64,000 bases of DNA, taken from Asterias amurensis (taxonomy: Eukaryota; Echinodermata; Asteroidea; Forcipulatida; Asteriidae). Location: NCBI RefSeq assembly GCF_032118995.1, contig NC_092651.1, positions 12,983,285 through 13,047,284 on the forward strand, read 5' to 3'. Under the pieces are notes generated by a model. The model was not told the origin of the DNA. It saw only the letters and a program-made list of their open reading frames with translations, and ran no database searches. Shown one piece after another: positions 48,301 through 60,797 of the stretch. Made by a program: the position numbers and the translations under genes. Positions within the stretch are counted from its first letter, which is position 1; each line of letters opens with the position of its first letter.

Positions 48301-51300
48301 CCCAAATTTTAACACTTAGAAAATAATATTTCCATGTGAAATGAAGTTTTATGCGAGGAGGAAAACAAATGGAATGAAAATCTGAAAATGCACCAGCTGA
48401 TTTCGGTTGCTACAACCAAAAGTAAAGACACACGAATTAAACCGAAATGTTCACCTTTGTTTTTTCATTTATACCACCAGTGCACACAACACAGGAATCT
48501 TGCCTATGCCTATTTTGTATAAAGGCTCTTCCAATCCGGTATATTACCTTAATTCTGTGCGAATCAATCTGCTAAGCAAAGTGTGAGGTCACAATATAAA
48601 TCACTATCAAACACTAACAACTCATCACTCTTTCATTATAAATCTTGGTGTTTTGTGAAATCAAAGATTAATGATTTCTCTCAACGATTGATCTTAAATG
48701 AAAACCAATTTGCCTGCTATGCAAAGTTACATTCTTGATTTGAATATATAGGCAATTACATACGGATGAGCTTATAGTTGTGATGAAGAGTGTGGCAAAG
48801 TAGACACATGACCAGGCAGTGGCAGTCGGTAGAGTTGAAAGGACTTGTGGCATGTTTACGATCAAGAACTCCACACCTGCAGAATAAAGCACATGGTCAA
48901 ATCAGCATATCATTCAAATTCAATATCGGCTCATAAAGTAGTAGGATTATTTAAACAAAAATAAACCGCAGCTTCTTCACAGCTTATGAATAAGTTCCAT
49001 CTTAAAAATATACCGCAGGACATCTTATGAAACGGAGTACAGTTTAAAACAATTATTGAAGCTTGTGAGTTGTGTGTTGCTTCAAAATCACCGCGACAAT
49101 GTTGCCAGTTTTGCTTGTGGTACATTTTCCCGGCTGTTGCCAATAACAGTTTCGCCGTAACAGATCTTGGTTACGACCTGGAAAATGAACACTTATTGGG
49201 ACCTGCTTGTAGGATAATCTAAACAGGAACACACCGTCTTATGGGAAGGCAATGTTATGCTAATTGTCCAGGCTCATGAGAACCCGCATTCAGATGGCAT
49301 TCATTTAATGTATTTTAGTGATTATTTCTTCTTTAAAAATGATCTTATTATAATTTGGGTTACATATTTCGTGGTTTGTGACGAAAAGATAAAACATAAT
49401 AGGGGTCTGGTATCTGTGAAAACAAATCGGTGTCGATGTTAATCATGACGTTTCGGCAAATATTTGTCTGTCTTCAAGAAAAGAGATGACAACAGAAGTA
49501 TTGTCATAACTGAAACATTTATTCATCTTCTGTAAAGTTATTTCTAATAAGTACCTGCTCCAGCAATGGATCCAACATCAAGATTCGCTACGCGGGAATG
49601 GCCACCAACTAAAGTAGCCACCGTCAGCACACGGACGATGTTGATGACAATCACTGCCAACACCACAAGGAAGGCATCACTGCATAGAGAAAAGTAAAAA
49701 CACATCAACAAATCAAGACATAACTTTCAGCAAGTGAGTAACATGCAAGTAGGTAACTTACATGTGGAAAATTGAATAAGACACAAATCATACAGATCCA
49801 GGGCACGAAATCCTCCATCTTCCAGCTTAAATTGCAATATACACGTTTATGTTTCATTGAACTGTTTTAACAATGTATCTCTATGTAAGTTAGTCAATAT
49901 ATAATGTCAATGTCAATGTTATATAGATATACATGTATTGTACTTTCTTGTGAAAAATTATTTTCTACTTTGTTTGTGCAGCGCCATGAGCGACATGCCT
50001 GACGGACCTGTGCGCTCTATAAGAGGCCACTATTATTATTTTTTATGTATAATTATACTTGAAAAAACCACTGAACTCACAGGCAGAAGTTGTTGTGGAA
50101 CTTGTTGTAGCTAGCAAGTGACGAGAAAATACCTGCTCCAAGAAATCCTATGCTGACTACACAGCCCATGGCATTCCTCCAGAACTGGGCGACAGTTTAA
50201 AAAAGAAATGATTGTGTTCAAGAAGGTTTGTTTAATATATTTATTTCTTGTTTTTGCTAAAGATTGTGGTAATGAATATAATTCAGGAAGGTCTGTGATT
50301 TTACAAGGCAAATCCCACCCCCCCCCCAAAAAAAAAGGCTCACAAAAGCTCCTAAATTACATGGTCATAGATTTGTATACTCCTGCGCTACTTTGAAAAA
50401 GGATTCGTTTGGTTTGGATATCGATAATTTGTCACTCCAAAACATTTGCATCTTGGGAACAACTTATTGCATCTTTATTAATGGCATGGCGTTAAAGAGC
50501 AAATGTTTATACAAAATAGGTAATATTTAAAGCCATTATACACATTCGGTAAACAGTATTGTCCAAGTCCCACACTTCGTGTTTCACAGCTTATATATAA
50601 AATAACAAACCTGTGGAAATTTAGGCTCAATCGGACATCGGATTCGGGAGAAAATAACGGGAAAACCCACTCCTGTTTTCGCGCGTTTCGCCGTGTCATG
50701 ACATGTGTTTATAACAAATCCGTAATTCTCGTTAACGAGAATTTATATTGTTTTACCGTTTTCTCAAAAAGTAAAGCATTTCATGGACTAATATTTCAAG
50801 AGAAGTTTTTCACCATTACCTTCTGTAAACCCTGTAAATTATTTGTAAATCTGTGAACTTTTTTTTTTTTCTGTACCGAAAGGGTCCAATGGCTTTAATT
50901 AAATTAAATAACGGAACATCTAAATTGACCGCTTATTTTCGGAAAAAGACTTACAAAACCGATATTTTACGAACATTTGAAACAGAAAATATTTAAACAC
51001 ACCTCTAATGACCCAACATGCCGCTTGTCAACAAAAAAATAAAATCGGAGGCCTTCATAGGCACCATCTAGGGTGGCTCCGCGTATGAGAAGAGCGAAAG
51101 TTAGGATGATAGTGATGGGCAAGAGAACCAAGGCAACCTGTAACAAAATGGTAATCAAGATAGTTTTATCATTCAGCAACAATTGGTGACATTGATCAAA
51201 AAGCAGTATTATACACATGTATACCGGTACCTCCACCAAAATACCACCAGAATTAACACTAGAAGAAAAAGTACAAAGCTGAAATATCGTCTATAGCGAG

Positions 51301-54258
51301 GAAATGGTTAAACAATATTTTTATAAAAGTCAATTCTTATTTTGATTGCACAATACATGAACGCACACTTGAAGTGCTTAAATAAGAAATAAAATAAACC
51401 AGTTGTTTTCACTGTATGGGGACCACTGCTGTCCTGTGTCGTGATATAGTTTACTGTTTCGCTGTAAAGTTATGTATTGCAATTTAAAAAAAACATGTTA
51501 GCTTCACTCTCAAAACAAAAAAATTCCCTTGAAGCTTTTCTGTTCACTTACCTTCCCGGTCAGCTTCGCTCCAAGACATGTCAAGAACAGAACCAATCCC
51601 CAAGTAGAAAGAAGACCGAACACTAAGTTTGGTTTCAACCCACCGATGTTTGTCAAGTCATTCTGTTCGTTAATAACAAGGTAACTGCAAAACAAAACCA
51701 CACAAATATTGAATATGGGAGTTTAACATTATCACACACGTTGTCATAGACCAGTCTTTCAACTTGGTGTATCTCAACATATGCATAAAATAACAAACCT
51801 GCGAAAATTTGAATTCATTTGGTTGTCGAAGTTGCAAAAAAAAATAAAAAATTCGGAGGTCGACGTTACTTCAGAGGGAGCCGTTTCTCACAATGTTTTA
51901 TGCCATCAACCACTCTACATTGATACCAAGCAAATTGTTTAGCTAAGAGTTTTGAGAAATTATCAATAGTATCCAGTATTTAAAGCAGGATTTCCATTAA
52001 GTACATTTAGTTATTGAGCCATACAGGCATGTCGACAGCAGAAATAGAGGGCGTCCACAGCAGACTGACAACGACCCCGTATATAATGATGACGTCACAT
52101 TTTGAATGTACCTCCCTCTATAAAGTGATGTAACTGGGTACTACATTTTCTGACAGTTGACAGTTGAGCAGAGACGCAATGGTAAACACACTGCAACTTT
52201 ATCAGTACTAAGATCTAACTGGGATCAGCATTCTCCGGATTCCGATTCCGACGAGATGAAGAAAAACAAATGTTAACGATTGATTGATTCCGTACAGGGT
52301 CCCTTAAAGAAGATTAGTTTACCTGGCAAACTCGTTCGCAGGGCTGATCTGCGCATCAACGTAAAAACCAGACTGGTAGGAAAACCCTTGGTTCTGCAAG
52401 GAAACATTCTGTTGAACGACCCCTGGCGATGTCATCGCGCTGGAACCATCATAACAGTGAACAGTATTCCAATCATTGGAACAGCTTACCCACGGCAGAG
52501 TCTCTGACGAGACGGTGTAGAAACCATACAGAAGATAAAAGGATGACAGCACGGTGGAAAGTGCGTTATGGAGAACGAGGTAGAGGGTTGCTACCAAGCC
52601 AAGTCCTGGTTATCATAAAGGAGAACAAAAATATACAAACGTCATTGGATTGAGTAAATGCAACAACTGTATCATTTATTTATTTCATTAAAAGAGAAAA
52701 TAAACTATGGTGTTGTGGAAGTGAAAACCATAAAATTACAATCATTGAATTTTCAGTAACTACATCATAAATTATAGATATTGTTTTATTTAAAACCAAA
52801 CTTTGCAGCCAAAAGGCTGAATTGCGTTTAAGTAACAATCTTAACTTATATACTCGAACATCAAAGAGTAAGAGCACATAATAAAATTTACAATAAGAGG
52901 TTATAAAAATATAGAATAATAAATCACTGTATTCTGAAAAGGTTCCTCAAAATTAAAAGTGGTAGTGTCTGTATACAGTTGTATATGACTTTTCATGGAT
53001 TATGTGCACTTTGTGTGAACCCTTTGTGCTTGTCTTGATTAAGAACCGAGTGTTTGGGGAAACTTCCACACACCTTTGAACAACGGCGCAAAGTTCCAAA
53101 CCGAGATGAACCCGGAACTGGAGAACTGACCAAGTGCCATTTCTAACATGAAATATGGAAACATCAGCAGGATTGACAGAATGCAGACCACGGCCAGGAA
53201 GATGCCTAAAAAAACAGATTACAGAAAGATTAATGACTGCTGTTTTTTACCCTCTCATTTTTCACAGCTGGCTTTAATAGTAGTTCAATTAATTTGCGAA
53301 GTTGCTGGGTAGAGTCAAGTTGAGGGTCTGTGTTAGGTTTTATTGGGTTAAGGTCCATCATACGATAAGACTGGAACAGCTTCGTGTCCGTCCAAAGCAC
53401 AAACACCAGATTGTCTAGTTATTGTCATGACTAGTTATTATTACTAGCTGTTCCGACAGCAGTACCACTGTATGTTACAGAGGAGCTGGGAAAGCTGCAG
53501 CTACTATACGGAATGATTCCGACAATAATTATCAATATAATGCAACGATCTTAACCCAAACGAGCATCTACTCCCTGCTACAGGAGATTTCAATGTCATG
53601 TTGTTTGTGAATGAAGTGAGTTCACTTATATGCTGCATCAATTTTGAGCATAGAAGCAAGTCTCCAGTAAAGAGACAATGGTGCTATCATTATTCCTGTG
53701 ATATATATAAAAAATAAGGCTAATATGTCTTAATAAACAGAACGTTCAAAATCAATTACCCCCTCCGTTGGAATACACCAGGTAGGGCAATACCGAAAAC
53801 GTGCTATGGGCGTTACAAACGGCAATACATGCGAAGATAAACTCAATCTTGTTCCACCAGTTTCCACGTTTGGGGTTCTCGTCTCGGCTCGAGATGGGGA
53901 AAGGGCGAGTGGGACGCGGCATGAAGGCATCCGGGGAAGGCCTGCTCGCGGGCACGGGGTTACCGGCTCCATTATCGGGGGCTGGTGTCACTGGTTCTGG
54001 ATCCTCGTAGACGAACCGGCTGCCGTCTGTGACGCCTCTGTTGTTCGGCTCAACTCCTTGAATCAAATTAAGAAACAGAAATAGTGACTAAAAAGTATTT
54101 TGAATTTGGTAACTGGACATCGAAGAGGTTGGAACAGTCTTTCTCGAATTGCAGACTTTTTAAATATTGAAATAATGTATACGAAGTATGTATGTAAATT
54201 ACATCATGTATAAGTATTTGAAAAGAGGCGAAGACGGTATACCTTTCGTTCCATTCAT
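45305..54258 (-). CDS. Divergent SLC6-like transporter, 'gene B', 14 coding exons, lacking the canonical ion-binding signature
   Basis: Coding exons (minus): 54243-54258, 53760-54056, 53074-53205, 52323-52605, 51552-51684, 51003-51137, 50081-50184, 49555-49679, 48764-48876, 48028-48162, 47503-47602, 47180-47307, 46167-46343 and 45305-45820. All boundaries are GT-AG and join to 797 codons without a stop. SLC6 ancestry is shown by [60 protein letters not shown] and PEWGPAVEVHR, and by exon lengths identical to gene A (132, 133, 135, 104, 125, 113, 100). TM1 reads CNAHSTFSVLPY where family members have AVGLGNxWRFPY. The TM2 Tyr, TM6 Gln and Ser, and TM7 Asn of the Na+/Cl- sites are also replaced. 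The 171-residue final exon is Pro/Ser/Thr-rich, with PPAY (about residues 697-700) and C-terminal ETTL, candidate WW- and PDZ-domain ligands. Substrate unknown; it may not be a coupled transporter. The frame is open upstream of ATG 54258 to the acceptor at 54293, so the true start could lie in an unseen exon. Confidence 0.9.
46745..46860. repeat. Foldback with tRNA-Lys-like arms (short form), gene B intron
   Basis: The left arm (46745-46774) and right arm (46831-46860) are 30-bp inverted repeats with a single mismatch, built from the T-arm end of a tRNA-like unit. The forward unit 46791-46860 has A-box tagctcagttggtagagc and B-box ggttcgaatcc and most resembles tRNA-Lys. The position equivalent to T33 is C and the acceptor stem does not pair, so it is not a tRNA gene. 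Confidence 0.8.
48391..48510. repeat. Dispersed repeat fragment, gene B intron
   Basis: agctgatttcggttgct, aaccaaaagtaa, a decayed middle and gttttttcatttataccac resemble the segment at 54487-54660 (aggtgatttcggttgcttgc, aaccaaaattaag). Ancient. Confidence 0.4.
49960..50045 (+). repeat. Retroposon 3' tail (ATT repeat), gene B intron
   Basis: tgtttgtgcagcgccatgag, ggacctgtgcgctctataag and ccactattattatt form a SINE/LINE-like 3' end with an ATT-type tail, similar in layout to 35321-35395 but a different sequence. No reverse-transcriptase frame nearby. Confidence 0.5.
50527..50898 (-). repeat. Second palindromic TTAA MITE-like family, copy 2 (inverted, gene B intron)
   Basis: Reverse complement of the 22693-23066 copy nearly end to end, including the CpG-rich gaaacgcgcgaaaacaggag block and a central 20-bp palindrome, here perfect (aattctcgttaacgagaatt). 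Ends read ttaaagccatt and aatggctttaa. It lies in the intron between exons 51003-51137 and 50081-50184, which does not correspond to the intron holding copy 1. Confidence 0.88.
51722..51984 (-). repeat. Palindromic TTAA MITE-like element, shortened copy (gene B intron)
   Basis: Reverse landmarks seen: catagaccagtctttcaac, ttggtgtatctcaacatatg, aaataacaaacctgcgaaaa. There is then an internal deletion of the centre, and gttacttcagagggagccg, tttctcacaatgttttatgc, a decayed right end and agtatccagtatttaaa. Confidence 0.75.
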
Positions 54259-54293
54259 TGTGCCTCCGAATTTTGATCTATTCCCAACGTAAC

Positions 54294-57200
54294 CTGTTTC
54301 GATAAAGAGAATAAAGTTATTGAACAGAGTAAATTGATAACCTCACACGGGCCAATCACATTTTATCAAATAATACACATTGTAAAGGTATATCACAAAC
54401 GGAATTTGTTTTCTTTTTCTGGGCAACATTTCCATCATAATGCAAGTCATATTCTAGAAAGCTGTCTCTGAAAACCTATAAACGCAACAGGTGATTTCGG
54501 TTGCTTGCAAACCAAAATTAAGTAACAGTGTGTTTTACAAGATGAAAATTGTTCCAGTTTTTCACTGTGTTTTCCCCTGACTCACACAACGGATTCAGCC
54601 GAAATTTGTATAGGTTTGTTATTTCATATGGTTGATCACACACAACATGTCAGCGACTATTTTGTCAGCCCTACATTGCCACTCCGGTCCTGTACAACAC
54701 ATTTACCATTATCAAAAGTGCTCTAAAAAAAACATTCAAGGGCGTATGGTGCTACGTTACAAGTTCAATTTAAAACACTTCTGTTTTGCGTGAGTATACA
54801 ACGACCAACTTTTCAAACAACTTAATGGTATACCCGTTTAAAATATTTCCAAATGTCATTCACACGAAGTAGGGGCCTGTGTATTGTATACACATGGAGA
54901 ATCTAGTAAAATTCATCCAAAAGTAATAATAATAGCCATGTATCTTGAGCCTATGATATTTATTTGATACAGAATCAATTAAACAATCCAGCGATAAATT
55001 AGACTGCACCCAGTCCGCTCTCTAACAAAATAAATTGAATAAAAGTAAAGTATAGAATTTCTACAGCAATTGCATACCGATGGGTCTTTACACACACCTG
55101 TCTCGCATAAGTAATTTAAGGATCACTCGATAAACATGAGATTTATTTCGTTGAATGAGATATAATAAATGTGTTTTATTCACTGGGCTCTGTTGATAAC
55201 AGCACCTGGTTTTGTACGCAACGTGATGTTATTTACATACCACTGAGCTAAGGCCAGGTCAACCATGGGTTACTAAACAGATTACTGCCAGTGCCAGCAT
55301 CATTTGCTCAAGTTTCTCTCGTTGGGGTTTTTGAAGTAGCTACAGGAAGATGACATGGGGTCGTCACTCCGCGTACGCCTCCTCCGAGTTTAGAAATGTC
55401 AATTGGTGATAGTGGACTTTTAAGGAAAGGTTTAATATACATTCAATGAGGAGGGCAGTTTGGAATCAATATAGGGGAATTGGGTCATCCAATGTACCAA
55501 CAACTCACAATCCTCGTAGTAAGGCCTGAAATCATGAATCTTCAGTTAGTCAATGCTGATTTCGAGACGAAATTGTTGTTCTGCACAATACATGTATATC
55601 AATATTAAATTTAGGTGTTTTTGGTGTGTTTTTTTTTTTTGGTTTTTTTTAAGGGGGGGGTAAAAACTGACAAATTAATCGATAACCACATTACTTAGCA
55701 GTGAAGGTTCTCCAAATGCTTCATAATTGAAAGCTGCTGCATCTTACCAAGTAAGTTTGTTTTGCCATTAATTTTAAGAGTGACTGATAACCAAACAGCT
55801 CAAAATTTCATCGTTATTCGACAATGAACACAATATTGCCTTATTCCACAACACCACATGATTCTCATTAGTTTGACATTGCATGGATGCACAACGCTGT
55901 CTATGCACTCTCAGGGGGCATCAGGTTTTTATTCCAATTCGGTCTCAATCCCCTGAGGTGATATTATGTCCTTCACTTCTAGACTAGAAGTTTTAAACCC
56001 AAGGAATTTATTTTTGAAATCTCAAATTCCAAGGTTCACAATCACAAGGGGCCCGGGTATGGGGTACAAGATCACATCAAGTTCTATTCAATCACTATGT
56101 AATGTTGAATAGACTATCACTGAGCACTCCAAGTTCCAACATCATGGGTGTGTGTGTTAGCCAAGGTGCCTGGTATTAGGGGATAGTTTCTCACGATACG
56201 GATACACTGAGGTCACTCAGTTCAAGAGTACAAGAAAAGGGGTCATCGACGACCAGGGTAAGCCAAGTCAACTTGAAATGCATGTGACTTGGCAGGGATG
56301 GAAGATTTACAAGGAAACTACACATGTGTTTATTTCCCTGTCTTTGATCAAAGATCAAGTATTAATCATATATTATTATTAAACCAATTAAACAGCTAAT
56401 GTTTCCCACTGAGAAGCTATCCCGCTTTGTTACCAAATCATACTCCATGATCTTTAGTTAGTACATAAATATTCTTCACAAGTTTGAGTGTATTATCCAA
56501 GGTCAAGGTATTTTCATAGAACAGGGACTTTGTATACACTCCTGAGCAAAGATTTATGAAGGTTCCAATTTATTATGTGTATAGCTGAAATATGACTTCA
56601 TTTGTTTACATGCGTCATTAAACCTCAAACACAGACCAAGGCCTTGCCTTCAAGTCACACGATAGACTACAGTAGTCCCACAATCACTGGAGTATACCTA
56701 CAACTAGACAGAGGTCAAATCTAAAGGCCAGAACAAATATTACGCTGAATGGTGTAAACAACATTATTGGTGTTGCGGAGCGGGGGGTTGGGCCGTAGAG
56801 TGGGAGTCGTTCTTGAAAACAGAAATGTTAACGTGGTGTAGGACGTAGACTGTTTTTTTTTTTCTACAAACTCAAACCTGATTTTACAGAGCCATCAATA
56901 CTTTTAGGGCTTGCATTTTCGTTTAGTACACGAGAAATATAAATTCCAATTTGTTTTATTTTCATAGTTTAAAATATTACGTATGCTAAAAGTACACATT
57001 TTCAGGACAATTTGAGACAATTTCTACCAATTGCGGTTCTTAATTACCTCTGCTCATGAAGAAAAAACCAGTTTCCATAATTTTGTCAGTCAAATCATTG
57101 CATTTAATGTACATTTAAAACAAGTTTCCGAAAAACTTACTGGTTAAAACAATGTGCCGAAAAGGCGTCACAGACAAATGCCGAAAAATGACGCTAGAAA

Positions 57201-60200
57201 GATGGTGCCGGCAATAGTGCCGAAATATTAAACGGCAAAATGAAACACATAGGCCATAACACATTCAAAGTACATACCAAAAATTAAACTAAGGATTTAC
57301 TAGGCATTTAATTAAAAAACAACATAAATATGATTTTAAGAATTGACAGACTACTTCATTGAATTTAGAAAAGTCCCTCTATGTCTGTGAAATTGACACA
57401 TCAAACGCGAGATATTAGCCATGCGTTTTGTGTGTGACTTTTAAAGATCAAACGAGCAAACGACACTTTTTGAAACAGTTTTAGAGAATGACATAGGTTG
57501 TTCACCCGAACATTTGAGTCTGAGATAAGCTTCAACTAGGCCTGAATGCATCAGCCATTCTGCTCGTGCATTTGAAAACACAAGGTTTTTCTTCTTTTAT
57601 TATGTTCTTGCAACTTCGATGATTGAGCCGAAATTGTCACAGGTTTGTTATTTAATGGGTTACAATAATTGACGGCACCCTTGACAAAGTATACCCTGCA
57701 TGTAATGCATTGGAGGCTGAACACATATTTGAACCATGGACCACCAATCAGCGTGCTGCTTTTAAGTTTGAGAGCGTTTACATGCGCAGAGTGGGACTGA
57801 TGCATGCGCAAGCCCTTGGCCCAAAATTAAAGACGATGTTCACCTATGACATTGTTTCCCACAACCTGCTGTTTCTACATGACCTCGCGTGTAATATTTC
57901 CCAAAATAATTTACATCACCATAGCTTTTCAACGGCGGTCCCTCCTTGAGAATGCTCACTGTATACAAAAGTATAGGTATTTTGATCGCATCGTGATGGA
58001 GAAAACACAACACACATTGCTGGCTAGGTTGAAAGACACGCAAAGTTTGAACTCCAAAGTGTGAACTCCAAGGTTTGTTGGAAGCAGTGGCAGTAAAAAA
58101 ATACTCCCAGGAAACCGGGGTTTGTGGTAACTCCCAATAATTGGCACCCTAGTGTTAAGCTACGTCCGCCCATCGTTTCACAGATTGAAGACTTCTAGAG
58201 TTGGCATTTATTTATACACCATAAACGGGAAAAAAAAAGGAAAGTTTTTGGGAGAAAATTCGACAAGTTCAATAACCTATATTTTCAGGTCATTTTTAAC
58301 ACGCTAGCCACCTTTCACCAAGATACGTTGACAATGTTTAGTTTAGCGTTGAACTACGGACAATAATCATACAGTAGTTAAAGTTTGTGATGATTTCGGA
58401 TATTTTCAGTCCTGCAATTAAAAAGAGACCTCGGCAGGTGTACGTCACAGCCTGAGAATCTAAATGCTTCATCGATGGCCCCCATGGTAGTTTCAAGTCT
58501 GATCGTAAATCCACACGAGGAATGCAGCGAATTCCAATGTGTCGGTCATGCGTAAGGCAATACCAGGGGGGCTGCACCTTTAGCCATATGATGCATCGCC
58601 AATATCTCATCTCATAATTAACGCGATACAACGCTCCTCATTATATTGCTGTAACAGCGTTAATAATTTATCTGTCAATGTTTCAATGGGAGACATGCTT
58701 TAATTGGACGCTGGTAATAACCCGAGGAGAGGGAAGGTTGCTGAAATGCAACGGCTAGAATGGTATCACTCTGTGCATTTTTTACATATGCAAACAACGA
58801 GTTGGTTAATTCATTAACAAAACAAAACATGCTACGCGTTTATTTACAAAAACGCAAAAGTACACAGGGAGTGTAAACACGCTGTATATACATGTACATG
58901 TTCCTGTGCATGTGTTAATATTCTGAATTCTGAGTAACTACATTCAAATTGAACGAAGAAAAAAAAATTCTAGCCAACAATTTAAGCGATTTGGGTGTAT
59001 ACAATTTGTTTATGAACGTGGACGAGGTTACTCAGGAGGAAATGTTCAAACGCCAACTTTGATTATTCAAGACGTGTACAGGTACAAAGTCACTTCATAC
59101 CGTACCTTGCAAAAGTTACGAAATGTTCAGGGTACGACGTGGTAAGGATACCAAGTGACTTGACAGTGACACCAGAAGTCCCTAGTTGCATTCAACCATG
59201 GAGGTAAAAACCAATGAGGAAGACTAACTTTCTTGACAGAGAGGGAGGATGAAGTTAGTTTCAATATTCCACACAGTTATTTTTTTATATTTTTTTAAGC
59301 AGATGACAAGTGAATTTGCCAATATTTAGCAATTGGTCATTAATCCATGGAGGAAGGAAGAGCAGAAATTTAGAACAATTTTATCCAACAGTCAAACATT
59401 GTCAGTTACTTTTTCAACACACCAATCCCCCATTATGGGCGGTGGTCACAACATAAAGCTGGTAACAACTGGTGTTTTGTTGTGTATTGTACCACGGAGG
59501 TAGAATGATTGTACATTACGACGTAATCATTGCAAATAAATGATTTCACCTTGCATTTTCAATCAATAGACTTTCATCCCATACCAGTACCAGTGCTCGC
59601 AGTGCAACCGTAAATAACAGCGCCCATACTCCCAAGTTTCGTTTGAATTTATGTGTCACTATATTAAGATCATAGAGCAAGGACCAATATGCAATCACAA
59701 AATCAAATGAACTTACCCAAAATGTGGAAGACTTTGACGTGAAGATGAAGTAAGCATTCACAAATCAGTTATTATTGGATAGGGAAAGTACACACTTCAC
59801 CAGTCCATCTACTGAGTAACAGTCCAAGCTGTTTGTGTACACACTATTCGACGACAGCTAGAGGTCCCTTCGCCTGACCTTGGTGAAATCTCCACTGGAG
59901 CGAAGAGGAATACAATGGTAGCGACTCTACGACCGTGCTATAAGCTATAACTCACCCTTTGTTGGGTGCCGTGCAGGCTTCAACGGTTCCAAAAACGCTC
60001 CAGAGGTACAAATATTATGGGTGCTACCCACGGGTTGGGTTCCTTGCACTTTGGTTCCAAAAAGTCTCTCACCATGGTTGGGGCGTCCCCAACCTTTCCC
60101 TCCCGCGGCTGTGATATCCGATTATAAATCTCTCCCTCATACAGACATAATTCCCTTATCAAATTTCATTTACAAAGGAATTTAAACCCTTTTGAGGCAA

Positions 60201-60797
60201 TGGCGTTAAAAGCAACCTGAAAGGTTCATCATCATCCCCATCTCAAAATTTGCTGAGCTTCAAAGTACAAGTTGTGCAATTCAAGTTTTTATTTTATACC
60301 GACGATGGTGAAAATGCAAAAAAAAAAATAGCAATGGGTACTACTGCATCTACGACGTTCGCGTATTGTAAAAGATGGTATAAGGATAAGATAACCAATT
60401 CCAACAAAGACAACAAACAAACTCAACATGCTGATAACTAAACGCAAACGCAATGTTTTGTTTTGATGAATTGGCACATGAAGGACTTGGTAAAGTCTAA
60501 AATGTCATTGCTCAGTTCAGGAAACTGAGACATGCTCTTTGACCTATATTATAATATATGAATACAGCTCGCGGAGAAAAAAAAGCATGGATACTTTTTA
60601 TGTAGCTGCATAGTGTACAGTGTACTCAGAATGAAGTACATGTACTGGACCATAGACTTACCGAGTGCTGCTAGTGCTGAGGCGGCGTTTATGTTTAAAC
60701 AGCACACCTTTGCTAGCTCAGCTTCAGCGAACAACACAACATAAAAATGCCACCGTAAACAACATGTTCCTTGAGATCAAATCTTCAAGGTATTGGA
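54294..60797. other. Intergenic, between head-to-head SLC6 gene B and the sulfotransferase gene
   Basis: No coding exon recognised. It should contain 5' untranslated exons and promoters of both genes. Features noticed are a repeat fragment at 54487-54660, a T/G-rich homopolymer stretch at about 55628-55662, a cluster of tgccgaaa words at about 57150-57240, and a decayed MITE end (tgcaacttcgatgattgagc, cacaggtttgttattta) at about 57608-57655. A plausible minus-strand donor (tttgg, then gtaagt) is at about 59715, but nothing proves an exon there. Confidence 0.45.

Noticed and set aside
54059-54066. ATG 54066 as the start of gene B
   Set aside because: It lies in the intron just upstream of the acceptor used at 54056. 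Splicing from exon 54243-54258 gives an in-phase junction (AAAG + GAGTT), which fits better.
59980-60162. 60-codon minus-strand frame near a CpG-richer patch
   Set aside because: No known motif. Could be untranslated first-exon sequence, but nothing supports coding.
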